A DNA stretch of 59,753 nt from Candidatus Atribacteria bacterium (GTDB taxonomy: Bacteria > Atribacterota > Phoenicimicrobiia > Phoenicimicrobiales > Stramentimicrobiaceae), in NCBI GenBank assembly GCA_029556475.1, contig JAKQEP010000076.1, positions 1 through 59,753 on the forward strand. Reading direction: 5' to 3'. Numbering within the stretch: the stretch's first letter is position 1; each line of letters starts with the position of its first letter. This document shows, piece after piece, positions 44,553 through 54,511 of this stretch. The notes beneath the pieces are model-generated. The model made no database searches, was not told where the DNA came from, and was given only the letters and a program-made list of their open reading frames with translations. The translations under genes and the position numbers were made by a program.

Positions 44553-46109
44553 CTAAAGAGGGATATTTCCATGCTTTTTACCTGGTAAACTTTCTCTTTT
44601 AGTAGAAAGCATTTCAAAAGTTGTAATCAATCTCGGTCTGGTCTCACGGGGATCAATAATCATATCTACATAGCCTCTGGCTGCTGCGGCATAAGGATTA
44701 GAAAATTGTTCTTGATATTCATCAATCTTTTTCTGCCGGTACTGTTCAGGGTTTTCTGCTTCTGCTATTTCTTTCTTAAAGATTATATTGGCAGCACCTT
44801 GAGAACCCATTACGGCAATCTCTGCTGTAGGCCAGGCAATGACCTGGTCTGCTCCTAAATCCCTACTGCACATAGCCAGATACGCTCCACCATATGATTT
44901 TCTTACCACCACTGTAACCTTGGGAACGGTCGCTTCAGAATAGGCATATAACATCTTTGCCCCATGTCTGATAATTCCTCCATACTCTTGATTCGTTCCT
45001 GGTAAAAATCCTGGAACATCTACTAGAGTTAAGATAGGAATATTAAAGGCATCGCAAAAACGGATAAAACGAGCAGCTTTATCAGAGGCGTCAATATCCA
45101 GACAACCAGCAAGTATCTTTGGCTGATTGGCAATAATCCCGATACTCTGACCATTTAATCTGGCGAACCCGGTGAGAATATTACGAGCAAAATGTTCATG
45201 TGCCTCAAAAAAATCACCATTATCAACAATATATTTTATAATATCTCTCATTTCATAGGGCTTATTAGGATCTGTTGGCACAATGTTTAATAATGCCTCT
45301 TCCATTCTATTGGAAACATCATTGGTAGGTTCAACAGGAGGATTCTCCATATTATTGGAAGGCATGTAACTAAGTATTTTCCGGACTGATTTAAAAACTT
45401 CCTGTTCATTTTCAGCTGCAAAGTGGGCAACTCCACTTTTTTGGTTATGAGTCATTGCTCCTCCTAATTTTTCTGAGGAGACATCTTCACCTGTAACTGC
45501 TTTAATAACACTGGGACCGGTAATATGCATAATGCCAATCTTCTTAACCATAAAGACAAAATCCATTATCGCAGGAGAGTATACAGCTCCGCCTGCAGCT
45601 GGACCAACTACTACAGAAATCTGGGGAACCACACCTGAGGCAATAGTATTCCGATAAAATATTTGTCCATAACCACTCAAAGAGTCTACGCCTTCTTGAA
45701 TACGAGCACCACCAGAATCATTGATTCCAATAACAGGTGCACCCATTTTCATAGCCATGTCCATAACTTTGCATATCTTTTTAGAGTGCATTTCTCCTAA
45801 AGAACCACCAATGACAGTAAAATCCTGGGAAAAAACATAAACCAGACGTCCGTTAACTGTTCCATAACCGGTAACCACTCCTTCTCCTGGCACTTCCTTC
45901 CCAGCCATATCAAAATTTGTACAACGATGTTCCACAAAAAGATCTAGCTCATTAAAACTCCCCTCATCTAATAATAAGGATATTCTTTCACGGGCGGTCA
46001 GTTTTCCTCTTTCATGTTGTGCTGTAACTCTTTTTTCTCCTCCGCCAGCAAGAATCTTTTCTTTCTTTTCCTGCAAAACTTTCATTAATTGATTAATAGA
46101 TTGTTCCAT
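44553..46109 (-). CDS. mmdA: Methylmalonyl-CoA decarboxylase alpha subunit (carboxyltransferase)
   Basis: Transfers the carboxyl group from methylmalonyl-CoA to biotin on MmdC. The protein has the carboxyltransferase repeats: GGEKRVTAQHERGKLTARERI, VVTGYGTVNGRLVYVFSQDFTVIGGSLGEMHSKKI, GINDSGGARIQEGVDSL, GPAAGGAVYSPAIMDFVFMV, and LVDVPGFLPGTNQEYGGIIRHGAK. The start is the ATG at 46109 (518 codons with stop); GTG four codons upstream belongs to the ribosome-binding site GGTGGAG. Propionyl-CoA carboxylase is the alternative name, but the OadB/OadG subunits favour a Na+ pump. Confidence 0.94.
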   Translation of the reverse strand: MEQSINQLMKVLQEKKEKILAGGGEKRVTAQHERGKLTARERISLLLDEGSFNELDLFVEHRCTNFDMAGKEVPGEGVVTGYGTVNGRLVYVFSQDFTVIGGSLGEMHSKKICKVMDMAMKMGAPVIGINDSGGARIQEGVDSLSGYGQIFYRNTIASGVVPQISVVVGPAAGGAVYSPAIMDFVFMVKKIGIMHITGPSVIKAVTGEDVSSEKLGGAMTHNQKSGVAHFAAENEQEVFKSVRKILSYMPSNNMENPPVEPTNDVSNRMEEALLNIVPTDPNKPYEMRDIIKYIVDNGDFFEAHEHFARNILTGFARLNGQSIGIIANQPKILAGCLDIDASDKAARFIRFCDAFNIPILTLVDVPGFLPGTNQEYGGIIRHGAKMLYAYSEATVPKVTVVVRKSYGGAYLAMCSRDLGADQVIAWPTAEIAVMGSQGAANIIFKKEIAEAENPEQYRQKKIDEYQEQFSNPYAAAARGYVDMIIDPRETRPRLITTFEMLSTKRESLPGKKHGNIPL

Positions 46110-46235
46110 TAGACACTCCACCTTCCTTTAATTATTTAATCCTTATAGAAGTTTAATTGAATCTTTCTAAAAAAATAAATATATAATTAAATCTTATAAA
46201 TAATAAGTCCTTCAACTTTTTTAGAATTAATACTT

Positions 46236-46646
46236 CTAATCCTGATCCTTGTGCTCGCATAATTCGACTAAAACCCCCTTAGTGCTCTTAGGATGTAGAA
46301 AAGCAATTTTGATGCCTCCCGCACCAATTCGTGGTTTCTGATCGATTAATTGAACCCCTTTTCTCTTGAGATCTTCTATCACCCCTTCTAAATCACCAAC
46401 TTCAAAGGCAATATGATGAATGCCTTCCCCTTTTTTTTCAATAAACCTGGCGATGTTTCCCTCTGGAGATGTTGATTCTAATAATTCAATTTTGCTTTCA
46501 CCAACAGGCAGACAGGCTACTTTAACAAGCTGATCTTCTACTTCTTCTATACCAGAACAGGTCATGCCCAGAGTATCCTGAAAAACTGAAAGAGCATCAC
46601 CTAGATTTTTTACGGCAATCCCGATATGATTAATTTTTTTAAACAA
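46236..46646 (-). CDS. mce: Methylmalonyl-CoA epimerase
   Basis: Interconverts (R)- and (S)-methylmalonyl-CoA, linking mutase to decarboxylase. The 136-residue VOC-fold protein has HIGIAVKNLGDALSVFQDTLGM, the metal-binding His near the start, EGIHHIAFEVGDLEG and the C-terminal FLHPKSTKGVLVELCEH. The start is TTG at 46646, with AAGGGGG upstream, overlapping the end of meaB. Confidence 0.94.
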   Translation of the reverse strand: MFKKINHIGIAVKNLGDALSVFQDTLGMTCSGIEEVEDQLVKVACLPVGESKIELLESTSPEGNIARFIEKKGEGIHHIAFEVGDLEGVIEDLKRKGVQLIDQKPRIGAGGIKIAFLHPKSTKGVLVELCEHKDQD

Positions 46647-47601
46647 TATTATTACCCCCTTGAAATATTTTTTTCTTGAATTTTTCGGTTAGCTTTTCAA
46701 CTGCACAATAAGGGTCATTCTCCTGCTTTAATACTTTTTCTACTTCCCTTTCCAGGTTTGCTTCCCCTATTAATTGAAAAAACATATCTTTCCAATTTTC
46801 CTGGAAGAGATCGAAAATTTCTTTTCTAACCCGATTTCTTCTTCTCTGGTATATCTGCCCATTCTCCTCTAACTCAACGATCAACCTTTCAATCTCTTTC
46901 CATAACTGTGCTATACCTATATTCTCAATGCCAACTGTTTTAATTATTGGAGGATTTTTTTTGCCCTCACCATTTAAATGTATCATCATCTCTATTTCCG
47001 TAATCAGTTTATCAGCACCGTCCCTATCCGCTTTATTGACTACAAAGATATCTCCTATTTCCATAATGCCAGCTTTTAGTGCCTGTATATCATCCCCCAT
47101 ACCTGGAATGGTCACCAGGAGAATAATATCCGACACTTTAATTACTTCTATTTCCGATTGTCCTACACCAACTGTTTCTATAAAAATAATATCTTTCCCC
47201 ATAGCGTCCATTATCTTAACAATAGCTTGAGTAGAACGCGACAAACCTCCCAGATGACCTCTGGTTCCTATACTTCGGATAAATACTTCCTGGTCAGTTG
47301 CCAGATCCTGCATTCTTATGCGATCACCGAGAATAGCACCACCTGTAAAAGGACTGCTGGGATCTATGGCAATGATACCAACTTTTTTTCCAATTTTTCT
47401 GATATGCTGGGTCAGGCGATCAGTAATAGTACTTTTACCTGAGCCAGGAGGCCCGGTAATTCCAATAACAATCGCTTTGCCACAATATTGATGCAAGTCT
47501 TTTAAGGCCTTTTGAGCATGTTGAAAATCATTCTCTACCAAAGTAATAAGCTTTGCTACAGCCCTGGTATCACCTTGCCGAACTCTGGTACCCAAATCCA
47601 T
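46639..47601 (-). CDS. meaB: Methylmalonyl-CoA mutase-associated GTPase MeaB (ArgK-like)
   Basis: G-protein chaperone that protects and loads the B12 cofactor of methylmalonyl-CoA mutase. The 320-residue protein has Walker A GITGPPGSGKST (about 48-58), IAIDPSSPFTGGAILGDRIRM, IETVGVGQSEIEV (switch II), LVTIPGMGDDIQALKAGIMEI and the base-recognising NKAD. The gene sits between the B12-binding subunit and mce. Confidence 0.95.
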   Translation of the reverse strand: MDLGTRVRQGDTRAVAKLITLVENDFQHAQKALKDLHQYCGKAIVIGITGPPGSGKSTITDRLTQHIRKIGKKVGIIAIDPSSPFTGGAILGDRIRMQDLATDQEVFIRSIGTRGHLGGLSRSTQAIVKIMDAMGKDIIFIETVGVGQSEIEVIKVSDIILLVTIPGMGDDIQALKAGIMEIGDIFVVNKADRDGADKLITEIEMMIHLNGEGKKNPPIIKTVGIENIGIAQLWKEIERLIVELEENGQIYQRRRNRVRKEIFDLFQENWKDMFFQLIGEANLEREVEKVLKQENDPYCAVEKLTEKFKKKIFQGGNNIV

Positions 47602-47617
47602 TTATTTATACCCCTAT

Positions 47618-48025
47618 TTAAGTTTTGGTAATCTCAATATTCTCTTTTATAAATTTTACTATCTTATTAGTGTCTGTCCCTGGAGTAAATATCTCTTTAA
47701 TACCCACTTTTTTTAACTCGGCAATATCTTCATTAGGAATAATTCCTCCCGCTATTACCAGAATATCGGTAGCCTCTTTTTCTGCCAATAACTCCATTAT
47801 TTTTGGAAATAGATACATATGCGCACCTGAGAGAATACTTAATCCAATAACATTAACATCTTCCTGAATTGCTGTTTCTACAATCTGTTCAGGTGTTTGT
47901 CTTAATCCTGTATAGATAACCTCCATTCCGGCATCTCGTAATGCCCGAGCAATAACCTTTGCTCCACGGTCATGTCCATCTAAACCTGGTTTGGCAACTA
48001 AAACTCGGATTCTGGCATTTTTCAT
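47618..48025 (-). CDS. Methylmalonyl-CoA mutase small (B12-binding) subunit
   Basis: Separate B12 subunit of the mutase that rearranges succinyl-CoA and (R)-methylmalonyl-CoA. The 135-residue protein has the cobalamin motif [11 protein letters not shown] (Asp16-x-His18-x-x-Gly21; His18 is the lower cobalt ligand), then LSILSGAH and [11 protein letters not shown]. It is split from the large subunit encoded at 48044-49720, with which it forms the active enzyme. Confidence 0.94.
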   Translation of the reverse strand: MKNARIRVLVAKPGLDGHDRGAKVIARALRDAGMEVIYTGLRQTPEQIVETAIQEDVNVIGLSILSGAHMYLFPKIMELLAEKEATDILVIAGGIIPNEDIAELKKVGIKEIFTPGTDTNKIVKFIKENIEITKT

Positions 48026-48043
48026 AGTACACCTTCCTTGTCT

Positions 48044-49720
48044 CTATATCTTTATAGAATCTTTATATTCACCAAATACTTCTCTGAGTTGATCACAAAC
48101 CTCGCCCAGGGTAGCATAACTTCTGACACAACTAAGAATAGCAGGCATAACATTCTGTTCAGAACTGGCAATCTTCTTTAACAGGCTGAGGTTTTCCTGA
48201 ACTTCTGCTTCATTTCTTCTCTTTTTAATACTATTTAGTTTCTCTGCCTGTCTCTTCTCTATTTCCGGGTTTACCTTCAGCAAATCTTTCATTGGTTCTT
48301 CTTCTGATTGAAATTGATTGACACCAACTATTATTCTTTCTTTATTTTCAATATCTTTCTGGTATTTATAAGCGCTGTTCTGTATTTCCTTCTGAATAAA
48401 TCCTTTTTCAATAGCTTTAGGTGCTCCCCCCAATTTATCAATCTGATTTATATAGTCCATTGCTCCCTGTTCAATTTCAGTGGTTAACTTTTCCAGGTAG
48501 TAAGAGCCCGCCATAGGATCTACAGTTTCAGCAACACCACTTTCATAGGCAATAATCTGTTGTGTTCTTAGGGCTATTCTTACGGACTTCTGTGATGGTA
48601 AAGAAAGGGCTTCATCTCTGGAGTTTGTGTGTAAAGATTGCGTTCCTCCTAAAACTGCAGCTAATGCTTGAATCGCCACTCTAACCACATTATTGTCAGG
48701 TTGCTGTGCAGTAAGAGTGCATCCAGCAGTTTGAGTATGAAAACGGAGCATCATTGACTTTGGATCTTTTGCCCTAAAGCGTTCTTTCATAATTTTTGCC
48801 CATAGTCTCCGTGCCGCTCTAAATTTAGCAACTTCTTCAAATAGATCATTATGTGCATTGAAGAAAAAAGATAATCTGGGGGCAAAAATATCAATATCAA
48901 GACCTTTTTTAGTTGCCGCGGAAACATACGCAATCCCATTAGCTAAAGTAAAAGCTATCTCTTGAATAGCAGTTGATCCTGCTTCTCTGATATGGTAACC
49001 ACTAATACTTATTGTATTCCATTTTGGCAATTCCTTTGAACAGTAATCGAAAATATCGGTTATTAGTCGCATGGAGGGTAAGGGTGGGAATATATAGGTA
49101 CCTCTTGCCACATATTCTTTTAAAATATCATTTTGAATGGTTCCATTTAGTTCCGTTTTTGAAATTCCCTGCTTTTCAGCAATGGCAATATACATTGCCA
49201 ACAAAACAGCAGCCGGAGCATTGATAGTCATAGAAGTGCTTACCTGATCCAGAGGGATACCACTAAACAATATCTCCATATCTTCTAAAGTATCAATTGC
49301 TACTCCAACTTTACCTACTTCACCATGTGCCATAGGATGAGTAGAGTCATAACCTATTTGAGTTGGCAAGTCAAAAGCGATACTTAAGCCAGTCTGACCA
49401 TTTTGCAACAGATACTGGTATCTTTTGTTTGATTCCTCAGCATCTCCAAAACCGGCATACTGTCTCATAGTCCACAATTTTCCCCGATACATAGTCGGCT
49501 GTACTCCTCTGGTATATGGGTACTCCCCAGGATAGCCCAGATCGTCTACATAATCAAAACTTTCTAAATCTAATGGGTCATACAATCTATTTATTTCCTT
49601 ATTTGAACCAGTAACAAATGTATTTTTTCTTTCAGAAAATTTTTTTAAAACTTTATTTAATAAATTACTTTCCCACTGTTTTTTAACTTCTTCAATTCGC
49701 TTTTTCCCTTGGTAATTCAA
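48044..49720 (-). CDS. Methylmalonyl-CoA mutase large (substrate-binding) subunit
   Basis: TIM-barrel subunit that binds the CoA ester. The 558-residue protein has [39 protein letters not shown] (the substrate-channel signature), [47 protein letters not shown], and [10 protein letters not shown]. It lacks the C-terminal B12 domain, which is supplied by the next gene. The start is TTG, with AGGAGG eight bases upstream. A 234-base AT-rich region before it probably holds the promoter of the mcm-mmd operon, but I see no convincing -35/-10 pair. Confidence 0.95.
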   Translation of the reverse strand: MNYQGKKRIEEVKKQWESNLLNKVLKKFSERKNTFVTGSNKEINRLYDPLDLESFDYVDDLGYPGEYPYTRGVQPTMYRGKLWTMRQYAGFGDAEESNKRYQYLLQNGQTGLSIAFDLPTQIGYDSTHPMAHGEVGKVGVAIDTLEDMEILFSGIPLDQVSTSMTINAPAAVLLAMYIAIAEKQGISKTELNGTIQNDILKEYVARGTYIFPPLPSMRLITDIFDYCSKELPKWNTISISGYHIREAGSTAIQEIAFTLANGIAYVSAATKKGLDIDIFAPRLSFFFNAHNDLFEEVAKFRAARRLWAKIMKERFRAKDPKSMMLRFHTQTAGCTLTAQQPDNNVVRVAIQALAAVLGGTQSLHTNSRDEALSLPSQKSVRIALRTQQIIAYESGVAETVDPMAGSYYLEKLTTEIEQGAMDYINQIDKLGGAPKAIEKGFIQKEIQNSAYKYQKDIENKERIIVGVNQFQSEEEPMKDLLKVNPEIEKRQAEKLNSIKKRRNEAEVQENLSLLKKIASSEQNVMPAILSCVRSYATLGEVCDQLREVFGEYKDSIKI

Positions 49721-49954
49721 CTGCTACACCTCCTTTTTTTGTTTTGTTAAAACTTAAATAAATTTCTGGCTATTTTTTCATAAATTATTTTTAAATATTT
49801 TCTTATTATTCATTTTGATTTCAGACAAAAACCATAAACTCAATAATTTCATACTTCTAACTAACATATATATTATTTTCATACCACAAACAAAGAATTT
49901 ATTTATAACAAAATGAATTTTTATAAAATACTAAAAAGCATTTATAATTATTAA

Positions 49955-50788
49955 CTAAAATGAAAAGAATTTATTCTTTTCCATTATTAGACTATCTATC
50001 AGCACATCAATGTTTTTAATATTTATTCCGGTAATGTAGTCCAATTCTTTTTTCAATTGTTCTTGTATTGCCCTGACCATTTCTGGTATATTTACACCAT
50101 ATTTTAAAGTGAGATTGATACTAATGGAAATGCCCTCTTGGTTAATATTTATTTTTGTCTTTCCAATCCTGATAACATCTTTGAAATCTTTAATTTGGAA
50201 ATAGATTATATCCAAAATAGCATTTTCTGAAATAAAGAGTTTTCCAAAATAACTAAATGGTGGCCGTACAACCGTTCGCTCTCCGATTTTTCTGTTACTA
50301 TATCTTTTTCGATAAAATATTTCTAATGACTCTACCAAATTAATAGGAAACTTCCTCTGTATTTCAATTCCCGGCAAAGGTATAACATGTGTCCCTTCCT
50401 TGAAACGACTGGTCCGGGCTAATTGTATCTCTTTCTCGCTGGAAATATCTTCTATATTAAAAACTATACTTACTGGTGGTAATTCCAGGGTTTCAATTAT
50501 TTTTTCCACCATTTCGACTGAAGTCCCCAAAACCATTATATTTTTTGGTTTTTCTTCCTTAATAATTTTTTTAACTGACTGGGCATGAGCTTTATCAAAA
50601 AAAATAGCTCTTCTAATTGCTTGAATCTTATTTAATTCTTTTTTTGCTGAAAGACCTGCCAAAATTTTGTCTTTTTTTATTAAGAGCCCGTCATCAATAA
50701 TATATTCAATATTTTCCTTATGGGCAATCAAGAGGGCTTTGTGACTTTTGCCAGTTCCGCTTTCTCCTATCAGAGCAAATACTCTCAT
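49955..50788 (-). CDS. P-loop NTPase fused to an Asp23/Gls24-type domain
   Basis: No characterised homologue recognised. Numbering from the ATG at 50788 (277 residues), the N-terminal half is a P-loop domain (ALIGESGTGKSHKALLIA, about 5-22) with a Walker-B-like IMVLGTS. The C-terminal part (about 185-265) has the Gls24 pattern, including SENAILDIIYFQIKDF and LKYGVNIPEMVRAIQEQLKKELDYITGINIKNIDVLI. A longer frame to 50830 would start at TTG inside the preceding hairpin. It sits between gdhA and the mutase genes. Confidence 0.75.
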   Translation of the reverse strand: MRVFALIGESGTGKSHKALLIAHKENIEYIIDDGLLIKKDKILAGLSAKKELNKIQAIRRAIFFDKAHAQSVKKIIKEEKPKNIMVLGTSVEMVEKIIETLELPPVSIVFNIEDISSEKEIQLARTSRFKEGTHVIPLPGIEIQRKFPINLVESLEIFYRKRYSNRKIGERTVVRPPFSYFGKLFISENAILDIIYFQIKDFKDVIRIGKTKININQEGISISINLTLKYGVNIPEMVRAIQEQLKKELDYITGINIKNIDVLIDSLIMEKNKFFSF

Positions 50789-50813
50789 ATTTTTAAAATA
50801 CTCCACATAAATT

Positions 50814-50842
50814 CTGGTTAAGGGATTCAATCCCCTAACCAG
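50814..50842 (-). terminator. Hairpin at the end of the kor-ackA-nfn-gdhA operon
   Basis: CTGGTTAAGGGA (50814-50825) faces TCCCCTAACCAG (50831-50842) around a 5-base loop. The single mismatch becomes a G-U pair in minus-strand RNA, so all 12 positions pair. The U-tail is weak (AATTTATG). It lies 17 bases after the gdhA stop. Confidence 0.65.
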
Positions 50843-50858
50843 CGTTATTAACTAAATA

Positions 50859-52169
50859 TTATTTTCTTGTTTTTACCCAACCTCTTCCCTCCACTGCTCG
50901 GGCAACTCTTTGAATAGCAATAACATAAGCAGCATCCCGGGCATACAGTTTTTCTTTTTCAGCCAAATCCATAACATCATGGAAGGCGGAAGTCATAATA
51001 TGATTTAATTTTTCAAATACCTCTTCTTTGGGCCAGTAATAATTCATATTATTTTGAACCTGTTCAAAATATGATACAGTAACACCACCGGCATTACATA
51101 AAAAATCAGGAATAAGATAAATACCTTTTTCTTTAATAATCTTATCTGCTTCAGGAGTAGTAGGCGAGTTTGCACCTTCAGCATAAACCTTAACTACATC
51201 AAATTTGATGTCATTAACATTGTCTTTATGGACAGCCGAACCCAAAGCCGCTGGAATTAAAACAGTAACAGGCTTTTTTATCCAGGCATCTCCATCTTCC
51301 TGTTTCCAGCCAAATTCTTTTGCTTTTTCGAGATTAATGGTACCAAACTTATCTAATGTTCCAGGGGAAAACAAATCCTCGGGCTTTATACCCTCTTCGC
51401 AACTATAAGTATATGCCTTTTTATCATTAGAATCCCAACAGGACATAGCTACAACTTTACCACCATACTCAGTAAATTTTTCACAGCAATACTGGGCATT
51501 ATTACCAGCTCCTTGAATTGATGCAGTAGCACCTTTAAAATCAATGTTTAGTCTCTTAAATGCTTCTCTGACACAATAAATAACTCCATATCCAGTTGCT
51601 TCAGTTCTTCCTAAAGAGCCACCGACATCAACAGCCTTCCCGGTGACAAATCCCGGTTTTCTGCTTCTGGCAATAGTATCATATTCATCCATAATCCATA
51701 ACATATCCTGTGGGTTAGTAGCAACATCCGGTGCAGGTACATCCATATCAGGTCCAACAAAATCATATACTTTTCTTACCCAACCCCGACATAATTTTTC
51801 AGTTTCACGCTCAGACAATTCTCTGGGGTCACAAGCCACACCTCCTTTTCCTCCACCCAAAGGAATATTGACTACAGCACATTTCCAGGTCATCATAATA
51901 GCTAAAGCTCTTACCATATCTATAGTTTCATTTGCAGCAAATCTTAAACCACCTTTAGCCGGACCTCGGGCTGTGGAATGTTGAACACGAAAACCGGTAA
52001 AAGTTTTGGTGGTTCCATCATCCATTTCTACCGGTATTCTAACCTGAATTTCTCGCTCAGCTTCTCTTAAAAATTCCTGCATTGACTTATCTAAATTACC
52101 TTTTCTGGCATTCTCATCAAACTGAGCCTGAACAATTTCAAAAGGATTTAATTCTTTATCCTGAGACAT
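50859..52169 (-). CDS. gdhA: Glutamate dehydrogenase (Glu/Leu/Phe/Val dehydrogenase family)
   Basis: Oxidatively deaminates glutamate to 2-oxoglutarate with NAD(P). The 436-residue protein has GFRVQHSTARGPAKGGLRF, the catalytic NIPLGGGKGGV (Lys108), VPAPDVATN and the dinucleotide domain TGYGVIYCVREAF with ASIQGAGNNAQ (GxGxxA variant). Length and motifs fit the hexameric family. The start is ATG with a GGGAGG upstream. It ends the operon that also encodes Kor, which consumes its product. Confidence 0.95.
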   Translation of the reverse strand: MSQDKELNPFEIVQAQFDENARKGNLDKSMQEFLREAEREIQVRIPVEMDDGTTKTFTGFRVQHSTARGPAKGGLRFAANETIDMVRALAIMMTWKCAVVNIPLGGGKGGVACDPRELSERETEKLCRGWVRKVYDFVGPDMDVPAPDVATNPQDMLWIMDEYDTIARSRKPGFVTGKAVDVGGSLGRTEATGYGVIYCVREAFKRLNIDFKGATASIQGAGNNAQYCCEKFTEYGGKVVAMSCWDSNDKKAYTYSCEEGIKPEDLFSPGTLDKFGTINLEKAKEFGWKQEDGDAWIKKPVTVLIPAALGSAVHKDNVNDIKFDVVKVYAEGANSPTTPEADKIIKEKGIYLIPDFLCNAGGVTVSYFEQVQNNMNYYWPKEEVFEKLNHIMTSAFHDVMDLAEKEKLYARDAAYVIAIQRVARAVEGRGWVKTRK

Positions 52170-52206
52170 ATTAAAAACCTCCCGTATTTTATATTTTTAT
52201 TTTATT

Positions 52207-53643
52207 TTAAATAATTAATTTTTTTAAGCTTTTCCCTGAAGATAAATAATCATCAATTGAACGAGCAGCTATTTTACCATCGCCTACCGCAGATATAACT
52301 GTTGCTGAACCTCTTACTATATCACCTCCCGCAAAAATTCCTTCGCAGGTAGTCATTTTGGTTCTTTGGTCAATCTTAAAATAACCCCATTGATTAACTT
52401 CTACACCTTCAGCACTTCTGGCAACAATTGGATTAGCCATAGTACCGATGGCATCAATCACCATATCTACTTCTAAAACAAAGTTAGAATTCTCAATTGG
52501 AATGGGGCTTCGCCTGCCAGATTGGTCCGGTTCACCCAACTCCATTTTTATGCACTCCATCCCGGTTACTCTCCCCTCTTTATCCCCCAATATCCGAACA
52601 GGTAAGGTAAGAAAATGAAAAATAATCCCCTCTTCTTCAGCATGGTGAACTTCTTCTGCTCTGGCTGGAACTTCTGCTCTGGAACGCCGATATATTATAT
52701 ATGATTTCTCAGCACCGAGGCGCAGGGCAGTTCGAGCTGAATCCATTGCCACATTGCCTGCTCCGATAGTGGCAGCCCTCTGCCTTATTTTTATTGGAGT
52801 GTCATGTTCTGGAAAAAGGTACGCTTTCATTAAATTTGAACGGGTTAAAAATTCATTGGCAGAGTATACGTCATTCATATTTTCTCCCGGAATATCCATA
52901 AAACGGGGTGCTCCTGCTCCATTGGAAAGAAATATGGCATCAAATTCATCTTTTAAATCTTCTATGCTTTTAGTTGCCCCAATTACTTGATTACAAATCA
53001 ACTTCACTCCCAATTGCTCTATCTCATCAACTTCATATTCAACAATCGACTTAGGCAGCCTGAATTCTGGAATTCCATAAACAAGAACCCCTCCAGGTTT
53101 ATGCAATGCTTCAAAAAGAGTAACCTGATATCCCGTTTTTGCCAGATCTGCTGCACAGGTTAATCCTGCAGGTCCAGAACCCACAATTGCAACTTTCATT
53201 GTCTTCCTACTTCTTTTATCCTTTATTCCGTGTATCCCATTTTCCCTAGCCCAATCAGCTACAAAACGTTCTAACCTACCAATTGCTATAGGTTTTCCTC
53301 GTTTGTTCAAAACACATTCTTTTTGACATTGTTCTTCCTGGGGACAAACCCTTCCAGTCACTGCTGGTAAAGCATCTGTTTCTAAAATAGTCAGATATGC
53401 CTTTGCAAAATCCTCTTCAACTATATAACGGATAAAGGCTGGGATATTTATCTCTGCCGGACATCCTCTCATACAGGTTGGATTTTTACACTGTAAGCAT
53501 CTCTGCGCTTCATAAATTGCTTCTTCTTTAGTGTATCCCAGAGGAACCTCTTTGAAATTGTGAATGCGTTCAGATGGTGGCTGTTCCTTCATTTGAACTG
53601 TTTCTCTCTTTGTTCTCTCTTTCATTTCAATCATTTCAGCCAT
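52207..53643 (-). CDS. nfnB: NADH-dependent reduced ferredoxin:NADP oxidoreductase, large subunit NfnB
   Basis: Electron-bifurcating transhydrogenase subunit, homologous to the small subunit of glutamate synthase. The 478-residue protein has two cysteine clusters for [4Fe-4S] centres (CLQCKNPTCMRGCP about 49-62; CPQEEQCQKEC about 98-108), two FAD/NADPH Rossmann folds (VAIVGSGPAGLTCAADLA and ATIGAGNVAMDSART), and GIFAGGDIVRGSATVISAVGDG. The adjacent NfnA gene makes Nfn more likely than plain glutamate synthase. Confidence 0.92.
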   Translation of the reverse strand: MAEMIEMKERTKRETVQMKEQPPSERIHNFKEVPLGYTKEEAIYEAQRCLQCKNPTCMRGCPAEINIPAFIRYIVEEDFAKAYLTILETDALPAVTGRVCPQEEQCQKECVLNKRGKPIAIGRLERFVADWARENGIHGIKDKRSRKTMKVAIVGSGPAGLTCAADLAKTGYQVTLFEALHKPGGVLVYGIPEFRLPKSIVEYEVDEIEQLGVKLICNQVIGATKSIEDLKDEFDAIFLSNGAGAPRFMDIPGENMNDVYSANEFLTRSNLMKAYLFPEHDTPIKIRQRAATIGAGNVAMDSARTALRLGAEKSYIIYRRSRAEVPARAEEVHHAEEEGIIFHFLTLPVRILGDKEGRVTGMECIKMELGEPDQSGRRSPIPIENSNFVLEVDMVIDAIGTMANPIVARSAEGVEVNQWGYFKIDQRTKMTTCEGIFAGGDIVRGSATVISAVGDGKIAARSIDDYLSSGKSLKKLII

Positions 53644-53644
53644 T

Positions 53645-54493
53645 TCAGTTCTCCTTACATCTGCATTCGTTTTTATTTTTAAAATCCTGCCAGGATTCTT
53701 TTTCTTCTTCCCGATAGCGATAGATTCGATGCATAAATTCGTCCCAATTAACTAATTGTCCATCAAATTCAGGCCCATCGGTACAGACAAATTTTGTTTC
53801 CTCACCTATGGATACTCTACAAGAGCCACACATTCCTGTGCCATCGACCATAATAGTATTAAGACTAACAATGGTATCAACGGGATACAATTTAGTTAGT
53901 TCAGTAGTTACTTTCATCATAATTGGCGGTCCAATGGTCCATATTTTTTTGATAGAAGGGTCCTGATCAAGCTTTTCTTTTAAAGCATGTGTGACAAATC
54001 CCTTTCTCCCATAACTACCATCATCCGTAGTTATGATCAGCTCATCTGACACCACTTTTAATTCCTTTTCCATAATGATTAGTTCTTTACTTCTGGCTCC
54101 AATTATAGCGATAACCTTGTTACCAGCTTCCTTCAAACTACGTGCTATAGGATGAATACAAGCAATACCTGTTCCACCACCTACTACCACCACTGTACCA
54201 TAAAAATCTATTTCTGATTTACGTCCTAAAGGTCCTGTAAAAGAATATAAACAATCTCCTTCCTGAAAACAGGATAACTCGTCCGTTGTTTTACCAACCA
54301 CTTGAAAAACAATATGCACCAATCCTTCCTTTCGGTCATAATCAGCAACAGTCAGTGGGATTCTTTCCCCTTTTTCTTTAGTCATCAATATAATAAACTG
54401 TCCCGGCTGTACTGTTTTTGCTATTTCAGGTGCTTCTATCCACATACTGTACATATCCTGATACAATTTTATTTTCCTATTAATTCGATACAT
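53645..54493 (-). CDS. nfnA: NADH-dependent reduced ferredoxin:NADP oxidoreductase, small subunit NfnA
   Basis: Sulfide-dehydrogenase/PyrK-type flavoprotein subunit. The 282-residue protein has an FAD-binding barrel (PGQFIILMTKEKGERIPLTVAD), NAD-binding GGGTGIACIHPIARSLKEAG and the [2Fe-2S] motif GTGMCGSCRVSIGEETKFVCTDGPEFD (C-x2-C...C). It precedes nfnB by one base and probably accepts NADH in the bifurcating complex. Confidence 0.91.
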   Translation of the reverse strand: MYRINRKIKLYQDMYSMWIEAPEIAKTVQPGQFIILMTKEKGERIPLTVADYDRKEGLVHIVFQVVGKTTDELSCFQEGDCLYSFTGPLGRKSEIDFYGTVVVVGGGTGIACIHPIARSLKEAGNKVIAIIGARSKELIIMEKELKVVSDELIITTDDGSYGRKGFVTHALKEKLDQDPSIKKIWTIGPPIMMKVTTELTKLYPVDTIVSLNTIMVDGTGMCGSCRVSIGEETKFVCTDGPEFDGQLVNWDEFMHRIYRYREEEKESWQDFKNKNECRCKEN

Positions 54494-54511
54494 CTATTAC
54501 CCTTTCAAAAA

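Noticed and set aside
44553..46109. Naming MmdA as propionyl-CoA carboxylase beta subunit
   Set aside because: The adjacent OadB- and OadG-type subunits and the small biotin carrier make a Na+-pumping decarboxylase the better reading; no ATP-dependent biotin carboxylase is present.
49721..49954. A promoter or B12 riboswitch ahead of the mutase operon
   Set aside because: The gap is almost pure A/T; I see neither a good -35/-10 pair nor the GC-containing B12-box of a cobalamin riboswitch.
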